Assembly (NCBI GenBank): GCA_947493325.1
Contig: CANLQI010000001.1
Location: 124,001-188,000, forward strand
Source: an uncultured Sphingomonadaceae bacterium
Lineage (GTDB): Bacteria; Pseudomonadota; Alphaproteobacteria; Sphingomonadales; Sphingomonadaceae
DNA length: 64,000 bases
Direction: 5' to 3'
Of the stretch, positions 55,801 through 64,000 are shown in pieces. A program made the position numbers and the translations under genes. The first letter of the stretch is position 1. Each line of letters opens with the position of its first letter. The notes under the pieces are model-generated. The model did not search any database, was not told the DNA's origin, and was given only the letters and a program-made list of their open reading frames with translations.

Positions 55801-56063
55801 TGACTGAGGCCATTGAACCGCTACGGCAGGAAAAGACCATTCGTTCCAGTCTGGAAGCCGAAGTCACCTATCCGCTTGCCGATCTGCCGGTGGATGCCGT
55901 TCAGTTTGCTGAAATATGTATTGTTGCACAGGTGGCGGATGGCGAATCCATTTCCGTATCAAAAACCGCGCATAATAAATGCGGCCGCTGCTGGCGATTA
56001 CTGCCCGATGTGTCTGAAGATGGCGCGCTGTGCGGACGCTGTGACAGCGTTTTGAACGGGTAA
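52884..56063 (+). CDS. ileS: Isoleucyl-tRNA synthetase with three repeat-derived insertions
   Basis: The protein has 1059 residues, about 100 more than usual. HIGH is at 77-80 and KMSKS at about 734-738; the CP1 editing domain lies between them and the zinc-binding C-terminus has CGRCWRLL and CGRCDSVL. Three in-frame stretches are intergenic-type palindromic repeats: about residues 355-383 (HSSEGWNP to LDPSLRWGDD), 514-547 (SPLSFRGGAGGGG to SPKGEGL) and 930-957 (RHPREGGDPA to LDSRLRGDD). Without them the protein has the usual family length. Catalytic and editing motifs are intact, so the enzyme should be functional. It is essential and the first gene of ileS-lspA-DUF3035. Confidence 0.96.
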   Translation: MTDTPNKSADSSAPDYKDTVFLPKTSFPMKAGLANKEPGILARWEEIGLYERLREERKGREQFILHDGPPYANGNIHIGHSLNKILKDLVVRSQSLLGKDAPYVPGWDCHGLPIEWKIEEAYRKKKRNKDEVPAKEFRAECREYADKWVNVQREEFKRLGIMGEWGKPYLTMDYDAEATIVGELLKFAEAGQLYRGAKPVMWSPVEKTALAEAEVEYEDITSTQIDVAFEIVEAPNAPELVGAHAVIWTTTPWTIPVNQALAYGADVEYVLWTDATGSAEFLSPGQTMPVANIRKLLIAEPLLLDFLDRKNTGNGRDSGAGIEFYDPAQTKISWRGKGSDLAGATARHPIYTHLRHSSEGWNPSDGSEETEGQLDPSLRWGDDRKANLEFYARPRPFLDGSHFVTTEAGTGLVHMAPDHGEDDFDLCKANGINPVFAVEADGQYREEWAWLPRSGSVINKKFVNSEGPICTDLREAGALLSASDDFTHSYPHSWRSKAKVIYRCTPQWFVPLDSPLSFRGGAGGGGLPDSTAIVDIPHPNPSPKGEGLVKGHGEGIAATLRETALSEIDKTRFVPERGRRRLQSMVEGRPDWVLSRQRAWGVPIALYVDRKSGEYLNDPAVNARIIEAFRKGGADAWFDADHQQLLGSNYNLDDYEVITDILDVWFDSGSTHSFVLESGKWPNLRSPADLYLEGSDQHRGWFQSSLLESCGTRGRAPYKALLTHGMTLDKTGKKMSKSLGNTLDPQKIINVNGADILRLWAASVDFTEDHRIGDEIIRGVSDTYRKLRNTFRYMIGGLNDFDDSERVAVADMPELERYILHRLAEVDAELKQHVHDFAFGPYMRTLTSFMQEELSAFFFDIRKDCLYCDDAADIKRRAYRTVMDVLFHALTRYIAPVLCFTAEEVWQARFEDADDSIHLKTWPDFSALLRHPREGGDPAKVDASKAGQLDSRLRGDDVLVERWTKIREAREKVTEAIEPLRQEKTIRSSLEAEVTYPLADLPVDAVQFAEICIVAQVADGESISVSKTAHNKCGRCWRLLPDVSEDGALCGRCDSVLNG
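53946..54032. repeat. In-frame palindromic insertion 1 in ileS
   Basis: CGTCATTCCAGCGAAGGCTG on the left pairs with CCAGCCTTCGCTGGGGTGAC on the right. This is the same repeat type as at 32057-32146. It adds 29 codons in the editing domain. Confidence 0.85.
54424..54524. repeat. In-frame palindromic insertion 2 in ileS
   Basis: CCCCTCTCCTTTAGGGGAGG with GGGTGGGG on the left and CCCCACCCC with CCTCCCCTAAAGGAGAGGGG on the right. A different repeat family from insertions 1 and 3. It adds about 34 codons. Confidence 0.85.
55671..55755. repeat. In-frame palindromic insertion 3 in ileS
   Basis: CGTCATCCCCGCGAAGGCGG on the left and CCCGCCTTCGCGGGGATGAC on the right. Same family as insertion 1. It adds about 28 codons before the C-terminal domain. 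Confidence 0.85.
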
Positions 56064-56068
56064 GAAGC

Positions 56069-56656
56069 ATGGAAAACGTTCAGAAAAACCGCGTCACCGG
56101 GCTTGTCATCGCCGCGTTTATTTTTGCGCTGGATCAGCTTGTGAAATATATCGTATCTGTCCCGCTGGCGCTGAAAGAACGCGGCGAGAGTATAGAAATT
56201 CTGCCATTTTTTGACCTGACCTGGGCGGAAAATTACGGCGTTTCCATGGGCATGCTGACGGCGAACACCGAATGGCAACGCTGGCTGCTGGTTGCGCTGA
56301 CCGCCGTAATTGCATGTGTTGTGCTGCTATGGATGTGGCGGGAGAAAAACCGGTTTGATATCTGGGCATTGGCATTGGTGCTGGGCGGGGCGCTCGGCAA
56401 TATTGTCGATCGCGCACGGCTCGGCTATGTGGTTGATTATGCCGATTTCCATATTGGCACATTTCGTCCGTTTCTGATATTCAACGTGGCTGATGCAGCG
56501 ATTACCATTGGCGTGGTGATATTGCTTGCCCGCGTGCTGTTATTCGGCGACAATAGTGAAAATCCGGTCAGGGACGAAGAAGACTCTGCGGGGCCAAAGG
56601 AAAATAGGCCGAAAGAAAATAGGGCGGACAGTAAATTGGAGAATGAAAATGCGTAA
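56069..56656 (+). CDS. lspA: Lipoprotein signal peptidase
   Basis: The protein has 195 residues with four membrane helices. The conserved aspartates are in GALGNIVDRARLGYVVDYAD and FNVADAAITIGVV. It cleaves signal peptides of lipidated prolipoproteins in the inner membrane. A charged C-terminal extension of about 35 residues (ENPVRDEEDSAGPKENRPKE) is longer than in most homologues. It starts five bases after ileS and overlaps the next gene by eight bases. Confidence 0.95.
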   Translation: MENVQKNRVTGLVIAAFIFALDQLVKYIVSVPLALKERGESIEILPFFDLTWAENYGVSMGMLTANTEWQRWLLVALTAVIACVVLLWMWREKNRFDIWALALVLGGALGNIVDRARLGYVVDYADFHIGTFRPFLIFNVADAAITIGVVILLARVLLFGDNSENPVRDEEDSAGPKENRPKENRADSKLENENA

Positions 56657-57065
56657 ACTGGTTTTGACAGGCACTTTGGCGGCCACGGTCCTCAGCCTTT
56701 CGGCCTGTGGCAGTGGCGGTGGGATATTTAACCGCGACCGGCCCGATGAATTCGCGGTCTCTCGTCAGGCACCGCTTGTGATTCCGCCCGATTTCGCACT
56801 GACTCCCCCGCGCCCCGGCGCGCCAAGTGCGCAGGCGGCGGATGCGAGTGATCAGGCACTCGAAGCATTGTTCGGCGGCCCGCAAGCGCGCAGCGCGACC
56901 GAAGCCAACGCCGTGCGTCAGGCTGGAGATGCCGATAGCGGTATTCGTTCCTCTGTAGGCGATACCGAAACCAACACGGTCAATAAAGGCACGGTGACCC
57001 GCGACATTATCTCTGCACCCGAAGGCGACGGCCAAAATGCTCAGACCGCCATTCCGGACGGTTAA
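56649..57065 (+). CDS. DUF3035 lipoprotein
   Basis: The protein has 138 residues from ATG 56649. The lipobox is SLSAC. The segment RPDEFAVSRQAPLVIPPDFA with LTPPRPG is the DUF3035 signature found behind lspA in many alphaproteobacteria. It is thought to be an outer membrane lipoprotein, possibly linked to BamF-like functions. A terminator follows. Confidence 0.88.
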   Translation: MRKLVLTGTLAATVLSLSACGSGGGIFNRDRPDEFAVSRQAPLVIPPDFALTPPRPGAPSAQAADASDQALEALFGGPQARSATEANAVRQAGDADSGIRSSVGDTETNTVNKGTVTRDIISAPEGDGQNAQTAIPDG

Positions 57066-57092
57066 GAACGCTAAAACAGATAGTCTTAAATA

Positions 57093-57122
57093 AAAAGCGC
57101 GCCCAATCCGGCGCGCTTTTTT
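57093..57122 (+). terminator. Intrinsic terminator of the ileS-lspA transcript
   Basis: AAAAGCGCGCC pairs with GGCGCGCTTTT around the loop CAATCC, followed by T residues. Confidence 0.9.
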
Positions 57123-57138
57123 GTGACTCGCGGTCAGC

Positions 57139-57606
57139 TCAAGAGCATTTTATCAAGGTGAGCTCTTCTGCGCCGATTTTTTTAGTCATCTGTCCCGAAT
57201 CATCAATCGATACTGTACTGCTATACATTTCCGGTGTTTCCAGCTTTGTCCAGACTTCCCCGTTGTCGGGATTATCCGACATCTGGCGCGTGATGGTTTC
57301 GGTCAGCGTTTCGCCGTCAATGACCCATGTGCCATCCGCTCCAAACGTTGCCATTGTACCATCAGCATTATATTTCCAGATATCATCAGTTTCGCAATTG
57401 CTGGCTTCAGGGGCCCACGTACCTGTTAGCATCGCGCTGGTAATGGATGGCGCATCGGGTTCGGTTTTCACGGGTTGTTCCACCGGTGGTGCCTGCGGAG
57501 GCGCGGTGACAACAGCATCATCTGTTTTCTGGTTATTCAGATATAGTATTATGCCGCCGATAAGCGCTGCTATAACCAGCAGTAAAATCAGAATTTTTGC
57601 TTTCAT
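57139..57606 (-). CDS. Membrane-anchored protein of unknown function
   Basis: The protein has 155 residues. One N-terminal helix ([19 protein letters not shown]) and a Pro-rich linker precede a beta-rich domain ([40 protein letters not shown]) like a small lipocalin or copper-resistance-type barrel. Two Cys are present. Its ATG overlaps the dxs stop by four bases, so it is translated with dxs. No function is known. Confidence 0.8.
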   Translation of the reverse strand: MKAKILILLLVIAALIGGIILYLNNQKTDDAVVTAPPQAPPVEQPVKTEPDAPSITSAMLTGTWAPEASNCETDDIWKYNADGTMATFGADGTWVIDGETLTETITRQMSDNPDNGEVWTKLETPEMYSSTVSIDDSGQMTKKIGAEELTLIKCS

Positions 57607-59546
57607 GCCCGTACGCCTGCTTCGCTCACCCCGCTGCTATTGTGACGCAGTGCCTTAAGCACTGTCTCTACAATAGCTTCGCTGTCGAGACCCGCTTCGG
57701 CATATTGTTTGTCGGGATTGTCCTGATCCTGGAAACGGTCGGGCAGGCGCATGGTGCGGATTTTCAGGCCCGCGTCCATCAAGCCGGTGTCGCTGGCCAT
57801 GGTCAGAACATGTGCGCCGAGGCCGCCGATCGCAGCTTCCTCGATGGTCACACATACTTCGTGCGTGGTGAGGAGCTTGCGAATCAACTCTTCGTCAAGC
57901 GGTTTGGCGAAACGCAGGTCTGCAACAGTGGTGCTGAGCCCCTTTGCGTCGAGTTCATCAGCGGCTTTCAATGCCTCACCTAAACGCGTGCCAAGCGATA
58001 GAATAGCGACCTTGCTGCCCTCGCGTACGATGCGGCCTTTACCGATTTCAAGCTGCTGCGGCGTCTCGGGCAATTCCACGCCTGTGCCGCCGCCGCGCGG
58101 ATAGCGGAATGCAATCGGCCCGCTGTCATGCAGCGCCGCCGTATAGGTCATATGCACCAGTTCTGCCTCATCCGCTGCAGCCATCACCACGAAATTTGGG
58201 AGAGTGGAAAGGTAGGTGACATCGAACGACCCAGCGTGGGTGGAACCATCCGCCCCGACCAGTCCGGCCCGGTCAATGGCGAAGCGCACGGGCAGATTCT
58301 GAATCGCCACATCGTGCACCACCTGGTCATAGGCGCGTTGCAGAAACGTCGAGTAAATGGCCGCGAAAGGCCGCATGCCCTGTGCGGCGAGGCCGGCAGC
58401 AAACGTCACGCCGTGCTGTTCAGCAATCCCGACATCGAACGCGCGGTCGGGATGCGCTTTCGCAAATTTATCAACGCCTGTGCCCGATGGCATCGCGGCT
58501 GTAATCGCGCAGATTTTGGGGTCGGTCTCCGCCAGCTTTGCCAGCGTTTCACCAAATACATTTTGATATGCGGGCGGACCGCCGCCCGGCCCCTTGTCCT
58601 GCTTGCCAGTGACCACATCAAATTTGGCAACGCCGTGATATTTGTCGGCGGATTCCTCGGCAAAGCTGTATCCTTTGCCCTTTTCAGTAACGACATGGAT
58701 CAATATCGGGCCTTCTTCGGCATCGCGCACATTTTCGAGCACGGGAATCAGGTGTTCCAGATTGTGACCGTCTATCGGGCCGACATAATAAAAGCCGAGC
58801 TGTTCGAACAATGTGCCGCCGGTTGCCATACCGCGGGCATATTCTTCCGCTTTTTCCGCAACATTATGGACGCGGCGTGATAGCTTTGATGCGACCTTGC
58901 TCGCCATGGAGCGCAGGCCCATATATTCGGAAGACGACACGGCGCGCGCCAGATAAGCGGACAAGCCGCCCACCGGCGGCGCGATCGACATGTCATTGTC
59001 GTTGAGTATGACGATGAGGCGATTGCCTGCCTGCTCGGCATTGTTCATCGCTTCATAGGCCATGCCCGCGCTCATCGCGCCGTCGCCGATCACGGCGATC
59101 GCCTTGCCGGGCTTATCATTCAGCTTGTTGGCAACCGCAAAGCCAAGGGCTGCGGAGATGGAGGTCGAGCTGTGCGCCGCGCCGAAAGGGTCATATTCGC
59201 TCTCGCTGCGTTTGGTGAAGCCGGACAGCCCGCCGCCCTTGCGGAGTGTGCGAATACGGTCGCGGCGTCCGGTCAGAATTTTATGCGGATAGCATTGGTG
59301 GCCGACGTCAAACACCAACCGGTCTTCGGGGGTGTTGAACACATAATGGATCGCTGCCGTCAGCTCGACTACGCCCAAGCCAGACCCCAGATGCCCGCCG
59401 GTCGTCCCAACCGCGCTGATGACCTCGGCGCGCAGTTCGTCGGAGAGCTGGCGCAATTGTTCGGGCTTCAGCTTGCGCAGGTCTGCGGGAACGTCGACTG
59501 TGTCGAGCAGGGGTGTTTCGGGATCGGCCACGGGGGGGTTTGTCAT
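57603..59546 (-). CDS. dxs: 1-deoxy-D-xylulose-5-phosphate synthase
   Basis: The protein has 647 residues from ATG 59546, which follows GAGGAAG; an upstream Met is less likely. [35 protein letters not shown] (thiamine diphosphate site) and [16 protein letters not shown] are typical. It makes DXP from pyruvate and glyceraldehyde 3-phosphate, the first step of isoprenoid synthesis by the MEP route, also needed for carotenoids and ubiquinone. Confidence 0.98.
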   Translation of the reverse strand: MTNPPVADPETPLLDTVDVPADLRKLKPEQLRQLSDELRAEVISAVGTTGGHLGSGLGVVELTAAIHYVFNTPEDRLVFDVGHQCYPHKILTGRRDRIRTLRKGGGLSGFTKRSESEYDPFGAAHSSTSISAALGFAVANKLNDKPGKAIAVIGDGAMSAGMAYEAMNNAEQAGNRLIVILNDNDMSIAPPVGGLSAYLARAVSSSEYMGLRSMASKVASKLSRRVHNVAEKAEEYARGMATGGTLFEQLGFYYVGPIDGHNLEHLIPVLENVRDAEEGPILIHVVTEKGKGYSFAEESADKYHGVAKFDVVTGKQDKGPGGGPPAYQNVFGETLAKLAETDPKICAITAAMPSGTGVDKFAKAHPDRAFDVGIAEQHGVTFAAGLAAQGMRPFAAIYSTFLQRAYDQVVHDVAIQNLPVRFAIDRAGLVGADGSTHAGSFDVTYLSTLPNFVVMAAADEAELVHMTYTAALHDSGPIAFRYPRGGGTGVELPETPQQLEIGKGRIVREGSKVAILSLGTRLGEALKAADELDAKGLSTTVADLRFAKPLDEELIRKLLTTHEVCVTIEEAAIGGLGAHVLTMASDTGLMDAGLKIRTMRLPDRFQDQDNPDKQYAEAGLDSEAIVETVLKALRHNSSGVSEAGVRA

Positions 59547-59695
59547 ATATGTCTTCCTCAACTTTACGACACTTTACGCGCAAAAACGCGCGGTGTCGAT
59601 GATATTGGAAGAATTATGAACAGCGATGGAACGAGATATATGCGCGGTGAAGTGAGATTTGTTCCGGCAACTGTCTACTCACACTCCCATCTCCG

Positions 59696-59745
59696 CTCAG
59701 GCTGAGTCTGTCGAAGCCTCGTGCCACCACCCTACGACAGGTCCG
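59696..59745. repeat. Degenerate CTGAGCCTGTCGAAG repeat
   Basis: CTCAGGCTGAGTCTGTCGAA and the remnant CTACGACAGGTCCG resemble the arms of 29234-29317. It lies between dxs and the Fur-family gene, where nothing else is seen. Confidence 0.5.
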
Positions 59746-59770
59746 TATATGTTCTGGGTTGGTGATTGCC

Positions 59771-60229
59771 TCAATCACAGTCCCCGCATTTGCCGCGGAC
59801 CTCGATAACCGGGCGGACATCGCCAAAGCCGGCTTTCTGTGCGGCATTACGGACACTGCCCGATAGCGCATCGTCATCCAGATGTGTCGCACTGCCGCAT
59901 TCATCGCAGAGCAGGAATATGCAGTCATGCAGGCAACCGGGGTGCGAATTGGCGATATAGGCATTGGCGCTTTCGACGCGCCGTGCGAGGTTGGTTTTCA
60001 CGAACAGGTCGAGAATCCGGTACACACTATTGGGCGCGACCCGTTTGCCGCGCAATTCGCTGACCCGCTCGGCTATATCATAGGCAGACGCGGGTTTCCT
60101 TACCTCGGCCAGGGCACCGAAAATGGCCGAACGCATATCGGTCCACTGCTCGCCCGCCTGTTCCAGAGTGGATTTCGCGGCGTTCGTCAGGTCGTTGCCC
60201 GCATGTTCATGATGATGATGTGCTGCCAT
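59771..60229 (-). CDS. Fur family regulator, probably Zur
   Basis: The protein has 152 residues. A winged helix (ALAEVRKPASAYDIAERVSE, APNSVYRILDLFVKTNLARR) is followed by the metal-binding half with HPGCLHDCIFLLCDECGSAT and a terminal CGDCD, giving two Cys-x2-Cys pairs for structural zinc. The His-rich N-terminus (MAAHHHHEHAG) also fits zinc sensing. A zinc uptake regulator is the best guess, but Fur or another metal sensor cannot be excluded. Confidence 0.82.
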   Translation of the reverse strand: MAAHHHHEHAGNDLTNAAKSTLEQAGEQWTDMRSAIFGALAEVRKPASAYDIAERVSELRGKRVAPNSVYRILDLFVKTNLARRVESANAYIANSHPGCLHDCIFLLCDECGSATHLDDDALSGSVRNAAQKAGFGDVRPVIEVRGKCGDCD

Positions 60230-60266
60230 AGGTTCTATTTAGTGTATGGCGCGGATAAGCGCAAGA

Positions 60267-60965
60267 TCAACCGCGAACCGCCCTGGCTGTATAAAGGCCG
60301 GGGAACACCCGCTTCAGGTTTTGTACCTTGGGCTTGTCCCAGCGCAGGATATAGCCGTGGCGGGGGTTTTTGAACATAAAGTCCTGATGATATTCCTCCG
60401 CCTTGTAGAATTTTTTATAGCCTTCGACCTTTGTCACTATGGGCTGCGACCATATTTTCGCTTCGCCAAGCTGGCTGATGTAGGCGCGCGCCACGCGCAG
60501 CTGCTCTTTGTTCATTGGCACGATGGCATTGCGGTACTGGCTGCCCCGGTCAGGTCCCTGGCGGTTAAGCTGGGTCGGATCGGCGGTGACGGAGAAAAAT
60601 ACCTGCAACAGCTGGTCATAGCGCACGACTTTGGGATCATAGACGACGCGTACCGCCTCAGCATGGCCAGTGTCGCCGCCATTGGTCCTTTTGTAAGTGG
60701 CGGTGGACGCGCTGCCGCCGTGATAGCCCGACACCGCACTTTTCACGCCTTTTACATGGCTGAAAACGCCTTCCACGCCCCAGAAACAGCCGCCCGCGAA
60801 TATGGCGACCTGTAATTTGGCGGGTTCATTTGTCTTTGTTTTGGATGCGGGAAGGATTTTTGCTTTTTCCGCCATGACAGCAGAGGCCGGGGATAAGACG
60901 GTGGCGGAAGCAGCTATGCCCGCGATACCCAGGCCAAGTGCGGCGAGAAGAGCCTTGCCGCGCAT
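60267..60965 (-). CDS. msrA: Periplasmic peptide-methionine (S)-S-oxide reductase
   Basis: The protein has 232 residues with a signal peptide (LLAALGLGIAGIAASATVLS). The catalytic motif is FAGGCFWGVEGVF. GYHGGSASTATYKRTNGGDT, GHAEAVRVVYDP and PTQLNRQGPDRGSQYRNAI are family signatures. It repairs methionine S-sulfoxides in exported proteins. It overlaps the preceding small gene by one base (TAATG). Confidence 0.95.
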   Translation of the reverse strand: MRGKALLAALGLGIAGIAASATVLSPASAVMAEKAKILPASKTKTNEPAKLQVAIFAGGCFWGVEGVFSHVKGVKSAVSGYHGGSASTATYKRTNGGDTGHAEAVRVVYDPKVVRYDQLLQVFFSVTADPTQLNRQGPDRGSQYRNAIVPMNKEQLRVARAYISQLGEAKIWSQPIVTKVEGYKKFYKAEEYHQDFMFKNPRHGYILRWDKPKVQNLKRVFPGLYTARAVRG

Positions 60966-61117
60966 TAAATCAGCGACTGCATACTGGTGGTTACCTGCGC
61001 CACCTGCTGCACGATTTCGGCGCGCGCTTCTTGCGGTTGCAGAGTGAACAGAAGAACCGCACCAATGGCAAAACCGCCGGTGAAAAGGGCAAATACTTCG
61101 GATTTCAAAAAGCTCAT
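60965..61117 (-). CDS. Small membrane protein before msrA
   Basis: The protein has 50 residues: MSFLKSEVFALFTGGFAIGA then VLLFTLQPQEARAEIVQQVA and a short tail. One membrane helix, or an uncleaved signal, is followed by a short amphipathic helix. ATG 61117 follows AGGAC; an ATG one codon upstream is the alternative. It is translationally coupled to msrA through a TAATG overlap, so it may assist or anchor the reductase. Confidence 0.65.
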   Translation of the reverse strand: MSFLKSEVFALFTGGFAIGAVLLFTLQPQEARAEIVQQVAQVTTSMQSLI

Positions 61118-61469
61118 CATCGTCCTGTCTTTCGTAAACCTTATCATTCTATTCGCACCAATGCATGAAACGGTTACATAGGTCCGACAGTTTTTCTTTG
61201 CGCCCCTAAAGACGCGTATATGGCAGGATATGGCTGACCCGATTGTGAATAAGCGCACAGGGAGACGTTCAGCTTGTTTATCCTGCATTCCCCCTTGATG
61301 GGGGAAGGATACGCAGCCTTATCGACGTTAGGAGATTAGGCGCAGTTGGATGGGGGTGAGGGTTCCTCTGGTCTATGTGCCAGACTAAGAGCGCACCCCC
61401 ATCCAGCTACGACTAGGCGGCAAGCCGCCAAGTCTCCACATCCTTCCCCCATCAAGGGGGAAGGGAAAA
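61118..61469. other. Intergenic region with a large inverted repeat
   Basis: No gene is seen. The part from 61118 to 61287 should hold the promoter of the small gene and msrA. The rest is a repeat (61288-61465). Confidence 0.6.
61288..61465. repeat. Large inverted repeat with TTCCCCC ends
   Basis: Each end is itself a palindrome: TTCCCCCTTGATGGGGGAA on the left and CTTCCCCCATCAAGGGGGAAG on the right. Inside, GATGGGGGTGAGGGT on the left and GCACCCCCATCC with ACGACTAGGCGGCAAG on the right repeat the layout of 30611-30760. Confidence 0.8.
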
Positions 61470-62675
61470 TCACCGCAACTGTGCGACCGCCTGCTCCAAC
61501 CGCAGCATCGCTTCTTTCAGTTTGTCCATCGACACGGCGTAGCTCACACGGAATGCGGGGCCGTGGCCGAATGCACTGCCGGGAACGACTGCGACATGTG
61601 CGGTTTCGAGGAAATATCGCGCGAGATCCGTATCGCTCTCAATACATGTGCCATCCGGCGCGGTGCGGCCCATCAACCCTTCCGCCTCGGCAAAGGCATA
61701 GAAAGCCCCTTCCGGCAGGCGGCAGCTTACACCGTCCAGTGCGTCCAGCGCAGGCACGATGTAGTTGCGGCGCGCGCGAAACTGGGCGATGCGTTCGCCG
61801 AGAAAATCTTGCGCTCCTTCCAGCGCGGCGACGGCTGCGGCCTGGCTGACCGAACTGGGGTTGGAGGTCGATTGCGATTGCAACCTGGCCATCGCGCCGA
61901 TCAGCCATTCAGGCCCTGTCGCATAGCCGATGCGAAAACCGGTCATTGCATAGGCTTTCGACACGCCGTTCATGGTGAGAATGCGGTCTGCAAGATCCGG
62001 CCGCACTGCGGCCATCGTCGCAAAAGGCGCGTCGTCATAGCGGATATGTTCGTAAATATCGTCGCTCAGCACCATTATGTGGGGATGCCGTGACAGTATG
62101 TTGCCAAGCGCCTCTAGCTCGTCGGCGCTGTAAACACTGCCTGTCGGATTACCGGGAGAGTTTAATATCAGCCAGCGGGTCTGCGGCGTGATTGCGGCGC
62201 TGAGCGTGTCGGCGGCCAGTTTATAGGAAGCCGCCGCAATGGTCGGTACAATCACGGGCATGGCACCGGCAAGCCGCACAATTTCGGGATAGCTGACCCA
62301 ATAAGGCGCGGGAATAATCACCTCGTCACCGGGGTCAAGCGTCGCCATTAGCGCATTAAAAATACTATGCTTGCCGCCGCAGTTTACGGAGATTTGGGAA
62401 GAGCTGACATGCAAGTCATTGTCGCGCGCGAACTTTGCGGTGATGGCAGCTTTCAGCTCGGGCGTACCGTCGATGGCGGTATAGCCTGTCTGCCCGTCCC
62501 GCATGGCCCGCGACGCGGCCTCGATTATGTGATCCGGCACGCCCTGATCGGGCTCACCCACGGACAATCCGATAATATCGATCCCATCCGCCCGCATCCG
62601 CCGCGCCGTGTCGGTAATGACGCTGGTGGCGGACGGACCGATACGCGATATGGCAGCGGATAGCTTCTTCTTCAT
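61470..62675 (-). CDS. Class I aminotransferase, probably aspartate aminotransferase
   Basis: The protein has 401 residues. LNSPGNPTGSVYS binds the cofactor, MNGVSKAYAMTGFRIGYATG carries the Lys that holds pyridoxal phosphate, and FRVSYAVSMDKL ends the domain. The closest group is the Ib subgroup (AatA type), which moves the amino group between aspartate and 2-oxoglutarate and sometimes accepts aromatic amino acids or prephenate. It overlaps the pabB gene by four bases. Confidence 0.88.
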   Translation of the reverse strand: MKKKLSAAISRIGPSATSVITDTARRMRADGIDIIGLSVGEPDQGVPDHIIEAASRAMRDGQTGYTAIDGTPELKAAITAKFARDNDLHVSSSQISVNCGGKHSIFNALMATLDPGDEVIIPAPYWVSYPEIVRLAGAMPVIVPTIAAASYKLAADTLSAAITPQTRWLILNSPGNPTGSVYSADELEALGNILSRHPHIMVLSDDIYEHIRYDDAPFATMAAVRPDLADRILTMNGVSKAYAMTGFRIGYATGPEWLIGAMARLQSQSTSNPSSVSQAAAVAALEGAQDFLGERIAQFRARRNYIVPALDALDGVSCRLPEGAFYAFAEAEGLMGRTAPDGTCIESDTDLARYFLETAHVAVVPGSAFGHGPAFRVSYAVSMDKLKEAMLRLEQAVAQLR

Positions 62676-64000
62676 AAGATCAGCTTCGCGGCCATCAATC
62701 CGCGCACGCTGTTGCCGATATAAAAACCGCCCGCCAGGTCATCGCGCGTCAGCACGGCTTCACGCGCGCTGCCACTTTCCAGCATTTCGCCGCGCAATAC
62801 GCCGGGAAGCAGGCCGAGTTCCAGCGGCGGGGTGTGATAGCCCGCATCATTATCACCGACAAAGATATGCGTGAAGCTGCCCTCTGTCAGTCTGCCTTCA
62901 GGATCAGTGAAAATCACTTCATCGGCGCCAGATTCTGCTTTGGCGGAAAGGCGGGCGTCGTCATAAAAGGCGCGGGCCGTTGTTTTGTGACGCAGGCGAA
63001 AATCGCCGGCAGGGACGGGCAGCGGCATGATTGCAACTTTGGCGGGACCTGTCATGGCAGCGGGCAGGGGCTGTATTTCAACCGCCAGCGTACCTGCTTT
63101 GCTCAGCAACAACCGCAGTTTTGCGGGATTCAGGATATGGGAACAGGCGGCCGTTATCCGCGTCCGTGCTGTATCCTGATCAAATGGAAATCCCAATTCC
63201 GCCGCGCTTGCCTGCATCCGGGCGAGATGCGCATTAAGACGTGCAATGCCTTTGGCGGGGACAAAACCCATCGTCTCGATCAGGTCGAACTGCCGCATAT
63301 TGTCTGTCACAAAAGCCCCTTTAAGAGCGCACTCACGCCATTCGCCCATGACGTTGCTATCTGCCACAATTGCGCCGCCCAGACCCATTGTGGCGGTTTT
63401 TTCGGCAGTGTCCAGATGCAGTGTGCGGATCGCCACATTAAATGCGGCATCGCCGTCTGCATCGATCCGCCCCATTGACCCGCAATAGGGACCGCGCGGC
63501 CTTGGTTCGAGCGCCTGCAATATCTCCATCGCCCGGATTTTGGGAGTGCCTGTAATCGACCCGCATGGATAAATGGCGCGCAGGATGTCGGCGATGGTTC
63601 TGTTTTCCGCCAATTGCGCTTTTACGGTCGATGTCATCTGGTGGACAGTGGGATAGCTTTCGATGGCGAACAGGTGCGGCACATGCACGCTGCCCGGTTT
63701 CGCCACGCGGGAGATGTCATTGCGGAGCAGATCGACAATCATCAGGTTTTCCGCGCGGTCCTTTTCGCTGGTTTGCAGCTTGCTGGCCGCCTGCGCATCG
63801 GCTTTCGGGTCGCTCTGGCGTGCCACGGTCCCTTTCATCGGCCGTGCGGTGATTTCGCCTTTGTAGCATGTGAAGAAAAGTTCGGGCGAAAAGCTCAGTA
63901 GCCAGTCCTGCCCATCATAGATCACCCCGCCATAGCCTGCGCGGGCATGCGCACGGATATCGGCATAGATCGCCAATGGCTCGCCCGCATATTGGCCCGT
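62672..64000 (-). CDS. pabB: Aminodeoxychorismate synthase component I / lyase fusion (partial)
   Basis: The frame is open to the right edge, so the start is missing; about 442 codons are visible. The PabB half has PMKGTVARQ, ENLMIVDLLRNDISRVAKPG and CGSITGTPKIRAMEIL, the chorismate-binding residues. After it comes a PabC domain (ETMGFVPAKGIARLNAHLAR to TEGSFTHIFVGDNDAG) with the Lys for pyridoxal phosphate in PAKGIARL. The fusion makes 4-aminobenzoate for folate, as in other alphaproteobacteria. Confidence 0.93.
   Translation of the reverse strand, partial: TGQYAGEPLAIYADIRAHARAGYGGVIYDGQDWLLSFSPELFFTCYKGEITARPMKGTVARQSDPKADAQAASKLQTSEKDRAENLMIVDLLRNDISRVAKPGSVHVPHLFAIESYPTVHQMTSTVKAQLAENRTIADILRAIYPCGSITGTPKIRAMEILQALEPRPRGPYCGSMGRIDADGDAAFNVAIRTLHLDTAEKTATMGLGGAIVADSNVMGEWRECALKGAFVTDNMRQFDLIETMGFVPAKGIARLNAHLARMQASAAELGFPFDQDTARTRITAACSHILNPAKLRLLLSKAGTLAVEIQPLPAAMTGPAKVAIMPLPVPAGDFRLRHKTTARAFYDDARLSAKAESGADEVIFTDPEGRLTEGSFTHIFVGDNDAGYHTPPLELGLLPGVLRGEMLESGSAREAVLTRDDLAGGFYIGNSVRGLMAAKLIL

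Noticed and set aside
1..64000. tRNA or rRNA genes
   Set aside because: No acceptor-stem plus TTCGAATC-type pattern or rRNA core was recognised by eye; a tRNA search tool would be needed to exclude them.

Overview
The window is chromosomal DNA of an alphaproteobacterium, most likely order Sphingomonadales. The reasons are the gene orders yebC-ruvC-ruvA-ruvB-ybgC-tolQRAB-pal and ileS-lspA-DUF3035, the large orphan TonB-dependent receptors with a neighbouring sulfotransferase-like gene, the DUF2093, DUF2312 and DUF1244 genes, and the many palindromic intergenic repeats of the kind common in sphingomonads. No rRNA, tRNA or CRISPR array was seen.

Layout. 1-6.4 kb: start of a His-rich cation diffusion facilitator, a MITE-like repeat, an HhH membrane protein, a VWA protein, divergent purD/xseA and DUF2093. 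6.4-16.8 kb: an M23 lipoprotein, two TonB-dependent receptors (the first lies between an intact M23 gene and a truncated second copy of its 3' end), a small exported protein and a sulfotransferase-like gene. 17-25.9 kb: clpB, a penicillin-acylase-family protein, a double-domain M16 peptidase and a small conserved protein. 25.9-34.2 kb: the minus-strand yebC-ruvCAB-ybgC-tolQRAB-pal cluster with repeats in most gaps, plus an unlisted 36-residue membrane protein that abuts the ruvB stop. 34.2-36.8 kb: YbjQ, DUF2312, DUF1244 and pyruvate kinase. 36.9-39.5 kb: an IS1595-family element of 2.6 kb with perfect 20-bp ends and about 1.5 kb of AT-rich cargo. 39.7-52.8 kb: a HAD hydrolase, ribosomal protein L36, galE, a lipoprotein, M14 and S41 peptidases, a GNAT, gpmA, purEK-folA, an M19 dipeptidase, ribF and a degenerate GDPD-like protein. 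52.9-64 kb: ileS-lspA-DUF3035, dxs, a Fur/Zur regulator, msrA, an aspartate aminotransferase and a pabB-pabC fusion that runs off the right edge.

The most interesting region is the IS1595 element. Besides the transposase it carries a reading frame broken by an in-frame TAA, about 160 bases that fold into a multi-helix RNA, and a lipoprotein gene directly after that RNA. A 241-bp element with related ends sits at 365-605. Both are set in the same type of genomic palindrome. The second notable feature is ileS, which carries three in-frame insertions made of the same palindromic repeats found between genes. They lengthen the enzyme by about 100 residues, much as Rickettsia palindromic elements do.

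Gene functions were assigned by reading translations and recognising motifs; no database search was run.
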